From DATBDE01 sp045805605 (GTDB taxonomy: Bacteria; Actinomycetota; Thermoleophilia; Solirubrobacterales; Solirubrobacteraceae), in contig JBJMKX010000131.1 of assembly GCA_045805605.1 (NCBI GenBank), forward strand, positions 1-18,571: a DNA stretch of 18,571 bases, in the 5' to 3' direction. This document shows positions 6,555 to 12,112 of this stretch, piece after piece. The position numbers and the translations under genes are program-made. Positions within the stretch are counted from its first letter, which is position 1, and every line of letters starts with the position of its first letter. The notes beneath the pieces were generated by a model. That model was not told where the DNA came from, made no database searches, and worked only from the letters and a program-made list of their open reading frames with translations.

Positions 6555-7918
6555 ACCTGCTCACCGGTCAGACGGTCTACGTGGACGGGCTTGTCACCGA
6601 GCCGATGCGCTACATCGCCGTCGACCCCGACGACCTGCGGCCGTTGCTCTTCGAGGACGGGGCGCTTGCCGACATGGTGCTGAACACGTTCATCCGCCGC
6701 CGCGAGATCCTCCAGCGACACGAGGACGTCGGCTTCGAGGTCATCGGGCCGCGCTCTTCGGCAGCGACCCGGGCTTTGCTCGACTACGCGCGACGCGGAC
6801 GGCTCCCCCACATCTGGCGCGACACCGAGCGCGCCGACAACGCCGAGGCAGCCGCGCTGGTCTCCGAGCTCGAGCCGACCGAGCTGCCGCTGGTGCGCCT
6901 GCCGGGTGCCGAGCTTCGCAACCCGACCCACGGCCAGCTCTGGCGGGCGCTCGGCATGGGGCTCGAGCTCGGGGCCCGCGAGGAGGTCGACCTGGCGGTG
7001 ATCGGTAGCGGCCCCGCCGGGCTCGGCGCGGCCGTCTACGCCGCCTCGGAGGGACTGAACACCCTGGTCGTCGAGAGCACGGTACTCGGCGGTCAGGCCG
7101 ATGCCTCGCGGCGGATCGAGAACTATCTCGGGTTCCCGGGGGGCATCAGCGGCACGGAGCTGACCAGCCGCGCGATCACCCAGGCGCGCAAATTCGGAGC
7201 CCGTATCGCGATGCCCTACCGCGCCGTCTCGCTCGAGCCGGGCAACATGATGCACCGCGTCGAGCTCGACGAGGGGCGCGAGATCGTCGCTCGCGCGGTC
7301 CTTCTTGCCACCGGCGCCGACTACCGGCGGTTGGCGATCCCCGACCTCGAGCGCTACGAGGGCCTGAGCGTCTTCTACGCAGCCGGCCCGCCGGAGGCGC
7401 GCGCTTGCCGCGGCACTCGGGTGGGGGTCATCGGCGGCGGCAACTCCGCCGGCCAGGCGGCGGTTTGGCTCGCTCGCGGAGGCGCCCTGGTGACCCTGCT
7501 TCACCGGCGAGCCGACCTGCGCGAGACGATGTCGAACTACCTGGTCGCGGACCTCGATCGCTACGGCGTCACCGTGCGCGACCGCAGCGAGATCGCCGAG
7601 CTTCACGGTGAGAACGGCGAGCTCAACGGCGTGACCCTGACCGACGGCGCCTCGGTCGGTCTCGGTTCGCTGTTCTGCTTCCTGGGGGCGGATCCTCATA
7701 CCGAGTGGCTCGGGGACACCGTCGCCCGCGACGACCACGGCTTCATCCTCACGGGAGACGCCGCCGGCGCCGCGGGGCTCCTCGAGACGAGCGTGTCCGG
7801 CATCTACACCGCCGGCGACGTACGCGCCGGCTCGACCAAGCGCTGCGCGACCGCAGTCGGCGAGGGCGCCGCGGTGGTGGGCTACGTTCACGAGCGACTG
7901 GCGGCCGTGACCGCCTGA
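6338..7918 (+). CDS. Cyclic-nucleotide-binding-like domain fused to thioredoxin-reductase-like FAD oxidoreductase
   Basis: 526 aa from a GTG. Residues about 10-125 resemble a cNMP-binding domain (FLFRIGDAHYPFIVVLEGEA, then GGFLGEMNLLTGQTV). Residues 130-205 are a short thioredoxin/glutaredoxin-like linker (EVIGPRSSAATRALLDYA). Residues 215-526 are a TrxR-type flavoprotein: FAD motif GSGPAG (223-228), GGQ (251-253), ATGADYR (324-330), NAD(P)H motif GGGNSA (366-371) and C-terminal YTAGDVRAGSTKRCA. This architecture is known in actinobacteria. Two oddities are visible. The CxxC of thioredoxin reductase is replaced by FYAAGPPEARA (346-356), so it cannot reduce thioredoxin in the classic way. The phosphate-binding cassette of the cNMP domain has QTV where the canonical Arg is expected, so cAMP binding is doubtful. 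It is probably transcribed alone and is convergent with the F420-type gene. Confidence 0.93.
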   Translation: MGSPLSPILSPGQRQMLAARGEERTAAEGEFLFRIGDAHYPFIVVLEGEAAVLDASGNEVARQGPGGFLGEMNLLTGQTVYVDGLVTEPMRYIAVDPDDLRPLLFEDGALADMVLNTFIRRREILQRHEDVGFEVIGPRSSAATRALLDYARRGRLPHIWRDTERADNAEAAALVSELEPTELPLVRLPGAELRNPTHGQLWRALGMGLELGAREEVDLAVIGSGPAGLGAAVYAASEGLNTLVVESTVLGGQADASRRIENYLGFPGGISGTELTSRAITQARKFGARIAMPYRAVSLEPGNMMHRVELDEGREIVARAVLLATGADYRRLAIPDLERYEGLSVFYAAGPPEARACRGTRVGVIGGGNSAGQAAVWLARGGALVTLLHRRADLRETMSNYLVADLDRYGVTVRDRSEIAELHGENGELNGVTLTDGASVGLGSLFCFLGADPHTEWLGDTVARDDHGFILTGDAAGAAGLLETSVSGIYTAGDVRAGSTKRCATAVGEGAAVVGYVHERLAAVTA

Positions 7919-7963
7919 GGACGCGGACGCTCCCGTCGTACGGATAGCGCTCGTCGCGTGCTT

Positions 7964-8392
7964 CTAGCGGCGCTCGACGACGACGACGGCGAGCTCTCTG
8001 CCCGCCCGCTTCTCATAGACGAGGTACTTCGGGACCGCGTTGACCATGAGCCTCCACAGGCGCGGCCGCTCCCTCGCACCGGCGGGTGTCGCGATCGCGC
8101 CGAAGATCTCCGAGCGCACCTGCACGACCACGGCGGAGTTGTGCAGCAGGTTGAGATACCAAGACGGGTCGCCGCCCCCGCGCACGGCGGTGGCGACGAG
8201 AACGTAACGCTCGCCGTCGCGCCCGTAGTAGAGGGCGGTTCGGCGTAGCCTGCCCGTCCGTCGGCCACGCGTGGTCAGGAGGAGAGCATCGTTGCCGTTG
8301 AACGTGTGGCCGCGCGCACCTCCACTCTCGACATAGCGGCGAATGTGACGGGCGACCCAGCCGGTCGGGTTGTCGAAGACCTCTCCGGACAT
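7964..8392 (-). CDS. Nitroreductase-family deazaflavin (F420)-dependent protein, DDN-like
   Basis: 142 aa from the ATG at 8392, beginning MSGEVFDNPTGWVARHIRRY. The core LLLTTRGRRTGRLRRTAL (about 37-54), then YVLVATAVRGGGDPSWYLNLL and AVVVQV, is the split-barrel signature of the DDN/F420-binding family. DDN of Mycobacterium tuberculosis is a member, and the usual length is 130-150 aa. Such proteins use reduced F420 to reduce quinones or nitro compounds. A longer reading to 8500 would run through the candidate promoter and next to the ribosome binding site of the divergent DGPF gene, and its extra 36 residues lack family character, so the inner ATG is preferred. The Shine-Dalgarno is weak. It is divergent from the DGPF/ECF42 operon, with 110 bp between. 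An F420-using organism is implied. Confidence 0.88.
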   Translation of the reverse strand: MSGEVFDNPTGWVARHIRRYVESGGARGHTFNGNDALLLTTRGRRTGRLRRTALYYGRDGERYVLVATAVRGGGDPSWYLNLLHNSAVVVQVRSEIFGAIATPAGARERPRLWRLMVNAVPKYLVYEKRAGRELAVVVVERR

Positions 8393-8435
8393 GGCGCGGA
8401 ATGCTCGCAGCGTTGCGGCGCGGGCTTGGCGTAGG

Positions 8436-8462
8436 TGTCGATTTCCGCCTCCCTCGCTCGAC
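8436..8462 (+). promoter_or_regulatory. Candidate ECF42-type promoter (TGTCGA, 17 nt, CGAC)
   Basis: TGTCGA at 8436-8441 is followed after 17 nt by CGAC at 8459-8462, about 40 nt before the ATG at 8503. As I recall it, the promoter signature published for ECF42 sigma factors is TGTCGA in the -35 and CGA/TC in the -10 region, upstream of DGPF genes. This location and spacing fit well. The Shine-Dalgarno AGGAGGAA at 8489-8496 follows downstream. If correct, the operon is autoregulated by its own sigma factor. Confidence 0.6.
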
Positions 8463-8502
8463 GCACAGGTAGAACCAACCCAACCGACAGGAGGAAGCAC
8501 TG

Positions 8503-8928
8503 ATGCGCGTGGTGGTGCTCATCAAGGGGACGGAACGGAGCGAGGCCGGCGGGGTGCCGAGTCGGGAGGTGCTCGAGCAGATGACGGCCTTCAACGAGCA
8601 GCTTGTCAAGGCGGGCGTGATGCTCGCCGGGGAAGGCCTTCATCCCAGCTCGAAAGGCGTTCGCGTCGAGTTCTCTGGCGACGAGCGCAAGGTGATCGAC
8701 GGCCCATTCACCGAGACCAAGGAGCTGCTCGCCGGCTACTGGGTCTGGGAGGTCAAGTCGATGGAGGAGGCGGTCGAGTGGGTGAAGCGGATTCCGAACC
8801 CCGAGGGCGAGGAGGCCGTGGTGGAGATCCGTCGGGTCGCCGAGTCCGAGGACTTCGGCGACGAGTTCACGCCGGAGCTGCGTGAGAGGGAGGCGCGGCT
8901 GCGCGCGCAGACCGAGGGGGGCGCGTGA
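8503..8928 (+). CDS. DGPF-domain (YCII-related) protein
   Basis: 141 aa. The name-giving motif DGPF lies at residues 66-69 within KVIDGPFTETKELLAGYW, preceded by MRVVVLIKGTERSEAG and followed by VKSMEEAVEWVKRIP and VVEIR. This is the ferredoxin-like YCII/DGPF fold. No enzymatic role has been shown for most members, but they are the hallmark partners of ECF42 sigma factors. The start is fixed by a strong AGGAGGAA at 8489-8496. The C-terminus (FTPELREREARLRAQTEGGA) is a charged helical tail. The stop codon overlaps the GTG of the sigma factor (GTGA, 8925-8928), so translation is coupled. It is the first gene of a three-gene operon. Confidence 0.94.
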   Translation: MRVVVLIKGTERSEAGGVPSREVLEQMTAFNEQLVKAGVMLAGEGLHPSSKGVRVEFSGDERKVIDGPFTETKELLAGYWVWEVKSMEEAVEWVKRIPNPEGEEAVVEIRRVAESEDFGDEFTPELREREARLRAQTEGGA

Positions 8929-10202
8929 GCGCGACCGTGGCGAGTCCCGACGTCACGCGGTCCATCGAGGCCGTCTGGCGGATCGAGTCGGCGCGGCTGA
9001 TCGCGGGCATCGCCCGCCTGGTGCGCGACGTCGGGCTCGCAGAGGACCTCGCTCAGGAGGCGCTGGTTGCCGCGCTGGAGCAGTGGCCGGAGTCGGGCAT
9101 CCCGGACAACCCGGGCGCGTGGCTCATGGCCACGGCCAAGCATCGGGGGATCGACCGGCTTCGCCGCGCGGAGGTCCATCAGCGCAAGGTCGAGGAGCTC
9201 GGCCGCGACGCGGAGCTCCGCCCGCCGATGGACGACGACCTTGCGGCCGCGGCCGACGATCCGTTCGACGACGACCTCCTGCGGCTCATCTTCACCGCCT
9301 GCCATCCGGTGCTGTCGACCGACGCGCGCGTGGCGCTCACCCTGCGGCTGCTGTGCGGGCTGACCACGCGCGAGATCGCACGGGCCTACCTGTCCTCAGA
9401 AGCGACCGTGGCGCAGCGGATCAGTCGGGCCAAGCGCACGCTGTCGGCGACGCGCGTGCCATTCGAGGCCCCGGCGCGAGCCGAGCTGCGCGAGCGGCTT
9501 GCCTCGGTGCTCGAGGTCGTCTACCTGATCTTCAACGAGGGCTACTACCCGACCGCGGGCGAGCGGCTGACGCGTCACGAGCTGATGCAGGAGGCGATGC
9601 GGCTCGGCCGCATCCTGGCCGAGCTGCTCCCCGGCGAAGCGGAGGTCCACGGGCTGGTCGCGCTGATGGAGCTGCAGGCATCCCGGACCCGCGCCCGCAT
9701 CGGGCCGTCGGGGGAGCCGGTGCTGCTCCTGGACCAGGACCGCGCCCGCTGGGACTGGCTCCTGGTGGGCCGCGGCCTGACGGCGCTCGAGCGCGCGTAC
9801 GCGACCGGCGGACCGGTCGGGCCGTACACGCTGCAGGCGGGCATCGCCGCCTGCCACGCACGCGCCCGGGCGCCCGAGGACACCGACTGGGAACGGATCG
9901 TGGCCCTGTACGACGGGCTGGCCGAGCTGACGCCTTCGCCCGTGGTCGAGCTCAACCGCGCCGTCGCCGTCGGGATGGCGTTCGGCCCGCGCGCGGCGCT
10001 CGAGATCGTGGACCGCCTTCGTGAGGAGCCCGCCCTCGACGGCTACCACCTGCTCCCCAGCGTGCGCGCCGACCTGCTCGAGAAGCTGGGCCGCCTCGAC
10101 GAGGCCCGGGCCGAGTACGAGCGGGGCGCGCGGCTGACCTCCAACGCGCGGCAGCGGGCTGCGCTGCTCGGGCGGGCGGCGGCCTGTGTGCCGCGACGCT
10201 AG
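8925..10202 (+). CDS. ECF sigma factor with C-terminal extension (ECF42 type)
   Basis: 425 aa from a GTG that overlaps the DGPF stop by 4 nt. Sigma region 2 spans about residues 17-85 (RLVRDVGLAEDLAQEALVAA, then NPGAWLMATAKHRGIDRLRR). Sigma region 4 spans about 118-172 (LSTDARVALTLRLLCGLTTR, then EIARAYLSSEATVAQRISRA). The remaining 250 residues form the long helical, TPR-like extension typical of ECF42, beginning with YLIFNEGYYPTAGERL (200-215). In this group there is no anti-sigma factor: the extension and the neighbouring DGPF protein mark the family, and the extension is needed for activity. No anti-sigma gene is found nearby, which fits. It directs RNA polymerase to specific promoters, and the candidate target at 8436-8462 suggests it controls its own operon. 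The inducing signal is unknown. Confidence 0.95.
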   Translation: MSATVASPDVTRSIEAVWRIESARLIAGIARLVRDVGLAEDLAQEALVAALEQWPESGIPDNPGAWLMATAKHRGIDRLRRAEVHQRKVEELGRDAELRPPMDDDLAAAADDPFDDDLLRLIFTACHPVLSTDARVALTLRLLCGLTTREIARAYLSSEATVAQRISRAKRTLSATRVPFEAPARAELRERLASVLEVVYLIFNEGYYPTAGERLTRHELMQEAMRLGRILAELLPGEAEVHGLVALMELQASRTRARIGPSGEPVLLLDQDRARWDWLLVGRGLTALERAYATGGPVGPYTLQAGIAACHARARAPEDTDWERIVALYDGLAELTPSPVVELNRAVAVGMAFGPRAALEIVDRLREEPALDGYHLLPSVRADLLEKLGRLDEARAEYERGARLTSNARQRAALLGRAAACVPRR

Positions 10203-10214
10203 GAAAGGAAACGC

Positions 10215-10814
10215 ATGTCCGCAACCGTTCTCGACATGTCCATGTCCCTCGACGGGTTCATCGCCGGTCCCAATGAGGGACCGGACAACGGCCTTGGTGA
10301 CGGCGGGCACCGCCTGCACGAGTGGGCGATGACAGGCGGCGACGTCGACCTCGAGGCCATGCGCCGCTCGGGCGGCGTCAACGGCAAGATCATCGACGAG
10401 CTCCTGTCCACCGGCGCGGTCGTCGCCGGCCGCGGGACCTTCGAGCTGGCGGGCGGCTGGGGCGGCGACCACCACGACGGTGTGCCGATCTTCATCGTCG
10501 CCCGCCGGGAGCCCGGCATCGATATCGGGCAGTGGCCGCTGGTCAGCTACGTCGACGACGTCACGAGTGCGATGACCCAGGCCAAGGAGGCGGCGGGCGA
10601 CGCGAACGTGCTCGTCCACGGTGCCGGAATCACGCGGCTCGCTCTTGCCGCCGGCGTCCTCGACGAGCTCGAGCTCCATGTCATCCCCGTGCTCTTCGGC
10701 CGAGGGCGCCGCCTGTTCGAAGGCCTCGCCCCCGAGCAGATCGAGCTGGAGCGAACGAGGACCCTCGCGGCGGAGAACGGCGTGACCCACATGCACTATC
10801 GCGTCGGGCGCTGA
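10215..10814 (+). CDS. Dihydrofolate reductase-family (RibD C-terminal-like) protein
   Basis: 199 aa. The N-terminus MSATVLDMSMSLDGFIAGPN is the typical DHFR/RibD-C opening. STGAVVAGRGTFELAGGWGG near residue 65-85, NVLVHGAGITRLAL and ELELHVIPVLFGRGRRLFEG follow, giving the Rossmann-like reductase core. Family members use NADPH, and most of the stand-alone type have no proven substrate. True folate reduction should not be assumed, because key FolA motifs are not evident. Start: AGGAAAGGAA 5-14 nt upstream. It is 12 nt after the sigma gene and ends the DGPF/ECF42 operon. DGPF, VOC and DHFR-like proteins are common cargo of ECF41/ECF42 loci, so co-regulation is likely. It is convergent with the redoxin at 10837. 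Confidence 0.93.
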   Translation: MSATVLDMSMSLDGFIAGPNEGPDNGLGDGGHRLHEWAMTGGDVDLEAMRRSGGVNGKIIDELLSTGAVVAGRGTFELAGGWGGDHHDGVPIFIVARREPGIDIGQWPLVSYVDDVTSAMTQAKEAAGDANVLVHGAGITRLALAAGVLDELELHVIPVLFGRGRRLFEGLAPEQIELERTRTLAAENGVTHMHYRVGR

Positions 10815-10818
10815 GGCC

Positions 10819-10834
10819 GGCCTCCAGTCAGGCC
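10819..10834. terminator. Short hairpin in 22-bp convergent gap
   Basis: GGCCT (10819-10823) pairs with AGGCC (10830-10834) around a 6-nt loop and fits exactly between two converging stop codons. The stem is only 5 bp and there is no U-tract, so this is a weak candidate for a shared terminator. Confidence 0.3.
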
Positions 10835-10836
10835 AC

Positions 10837-11451
10837 TCAGGGTGCGGTCATCGGTCCGGGCCACGCCGTCGCGCCCGCTGGGGGCCGCCTGTCCCACCCG
10901 TGGAAGGCCGAAAGGTCGCCGGCGTCCCAGGCCTCGCGCAGCCCGGGCATGCTCAGGTCCCAGTCGGGGCGGATCTCGCGCGTCGCGCCCCGCAGGTCGT
11001 GCCAGAGGTCGACGACCGAGGGGCGCCCCCAGAACCAGTAGCCGTTGTAGATGCTGTGGACGATGAGGCCGGGCTTGAGCACCAGTGTGTGCGGGATCAT
11101 CGGGTCGTTGTCGGGGTCGGTGTACTCCTGGATGTCGAGGTCCTGCTGGACGATGCGGCCCGGGTCGGAGAGGAACGGCCACTGGGCGCCGACCGACGCG
11201 CGGAACTCCTGGAGCGCGTGATGCTCGTCGGTCGCGATCGTGGCGATCTTCGTGTAGGCCACGGAGACCTTGGGATAGAACGCGGCGAGCTCGAGGTGCT
11301 GCTGGTGCTCCTTGGGGCAGTAGTGGCCACGCGCGAGCGTGAGGATCAGGGGATCGTCGCCCTGCAGCTCGCTCAGCTTGCGGGGGACGTTCTCGTGGTC
11401 GGGCAGCTCGTAGTCCGGGAACGTGCCGCCGGGGACGATGTCGGAGCGCAT
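10837..11451 (-). CDS. Peroxiredoxin-like redoxin (AhpC/TSA superfamily), single cysteine
   Basis: 204 aa. The start MRSDIVPGGTFPDYELPDHE and LTLARGHYCPKEHQQH (38-53) place it in the AhpC/TSA-like redoxin family. Cys45 sits where the peroxidatic Cys of the family would be, but the surrounding PxxxTxxC motif of classic peroxiredoxins is not kept, and Cys45 is the only cysteine. Either it works as a 1-Cys enzyme with an external thiol or it has another role. TLVLKPGLIVHSIYNGYWFW is the central strand region, and the C-terminal tail is Pro/Gly-rich. The start is the ATG at 11451. No clear Shine-Dalgarno is seen, so co-transcription with the SDR gene 51 nt upstream is possible. A second copy of the N-terminus starts at 18404. 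Confidence 0.88.
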   Translation of the reverse strand: MRSDIVPGGTFPDYELPDHENVPRKLSELQGDDPLILTLARGHYCPKEHQQHLELAAFYPKVSVAYTKIATIATDEHHALQEFRASVGAQWPFLSDPGRIVQQDLDIQEYTDPDNDPMIPHTLVLKPGLIVHSIYNGYWFWGRPSVVDLWHDLRGATREIRPDWDLSMPGLREAWDAGDLSAFHGWDRRPPAGATAWPGPMTAP

Positions 11452-11502
11452 GATTGCAGCGTCGCGTCAACGCCCGACCGCTCGCGCCCGTGGATCCCCG
11501 GG

Positions 11503-12030
11503 TCACCTGCCCGGGCTGTCTCGCCATCGGTTCAGGAGCGCGACGAGATCGGCGACGTCGTGGCCGGCCCCGGGCGGCTCCAGCCCAGGCGCGAGCCCGT
11601 TGACCGTGATGTCACGCGACGCCAGCTCGTGGGCGACGACGGGCGCGATCGCCTCCGAGCTGGAGACGTTGACGATCGCGCCACCGTTTCGTAGCCGACG
11701 CGCCGCCTGCCGATTGACGACTGAGGTGCCGCGTACCGCGGTGTGCACGACGACGTCGACACCCCCGAAGGCCGCTGTGGTCTCCTCGAACAGCCGCTCG
11801 ACGTCGAGCTCGTCGGTGACGTCGGCGCGAACGGCCAGCGCCGTGCCGTTCGCGGCCAGAATCTCCGCGAGCGCCGCTTCGGCCTCGGCCTGATCCCGCA
11901 CGTAGACCACGACGACGGCGTAGCCCCGGCTCGCGAGCTTGCGCGCGATCTCGCGACCCCGCCCGCATGAGCCGCCGGTCACGATCGCGACGGCATCGTC
12001 GGGTACCGGGCCGATCGTGCTCGCAGCCAT
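11503..12030 (-). CDS. Severely shortened short-chain dehydrogenase/reductase lacking the catalytic Tyr-Lys
   Basis: 175 aa against about 250 for a classical SDR. The cofactor half is intact: AIVTGGSCGRGREIARKLAS with the TGxxxGxG pattern (18-25), and VRADVTDELDVERLFEET. After that, family blocks are joined with material missing between them. VDVVVHTA runs straight into VRGTSVVNRQAARRL (about residue 99). GGAIVNVSSSEAIAPVV joins HELASRDITVNGLAPG, so the YxxxK segment is absent (about residue 131). APG joins the late PPGAGHDVADLVALLNRW (about residue 150). The reading frame stays open throughout. It is either a decayed gene whose losses all kept frame, or a functional non-enzymatic NAD(P)-binding mini-SDR. 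It is divergent from the LuxR regulator at 12113 (82 bp), which may control it. Confidence 0.8.
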   Translation of the reverse strand: MAASTIGPVPDDAVAIVTGGSCGRGREIARKLASRGYAVVVVYVRDQAEAEAALAEILAANGTALAVRADVTDELDVERLFEETTAAFGGVDVVVHTAVRGTSVVNRQAARRLRNGGAIVNVSSSEAIAPVVAHELASRDITVNGLAPGLEPPGAGHDVADLVALLNRWRDSPGR

Positions 12031-12063
12031 GAACCAAGCGTGGTCGCGCTCGCGTCCGGTCGC

Positions 12064-12094
12064 ACCAGGGGTTTCACGGGCCGTGATCCCTGGT
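12064..12094. promoter_or_regulatory. 31-bp interrupted palindrome upstream of LuxR regulator (candidate operator)
   Basis: Outer arms ACCAGGG (12064-12070) and CCCTGGT (12088-12094) are perfect complements. Nested inside are CACGG (12075-12079) and CCGTG (12081-12085). The site lies in the 82-bp space between the divergent SDR and LuxR-regulator genes, and ends 5 bp before the candidate -10 box at 12099, so it covers the -35 region. A dimeric DNA-binding protein, perhaps the LuxR-type product itself, is a reasonable binder. An RNA hairpin is less likely because it is upstream of the presumed start of transcription. Confidence 0.5.
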
Positions 12095-12098
12095 CCTC

Positions 12099-12104
12099 TA
12101 CGCT
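12099..12104 (+). promoter_or_regulatory. Candidate -10 box of LuxR regulator
   Basis: TACGCT fits TANNNT and ends 8 nt before the ATG at 12113, which has no Shine-Dalgarno. This is the leaderless-type spacing also seen before 3197 and 6338. Confidence 0.42.
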
Positions 12105-12112
12105 GCCTACCA

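Noticed and set aside
8393..8500. Longer start of the F420-type protein at 8500
   Set aside because: It would cover the promoter of the divergent operon and adds non-conserved residues before MSGEVFDNP.
9396..10796. 466-codon open frame on the minus strand
   Set aside because: It is antisense to the ECF sigma and DHFR-like genes, crosses their boundary, and has no recognisable domain.
11939..12112. Upstream ATG at 11939 for the LuxR regulator
   Set aside because: It lies inside the divergent SDR gene, and the added residues do not match the paralog, which begins at the equivalent of 12113.
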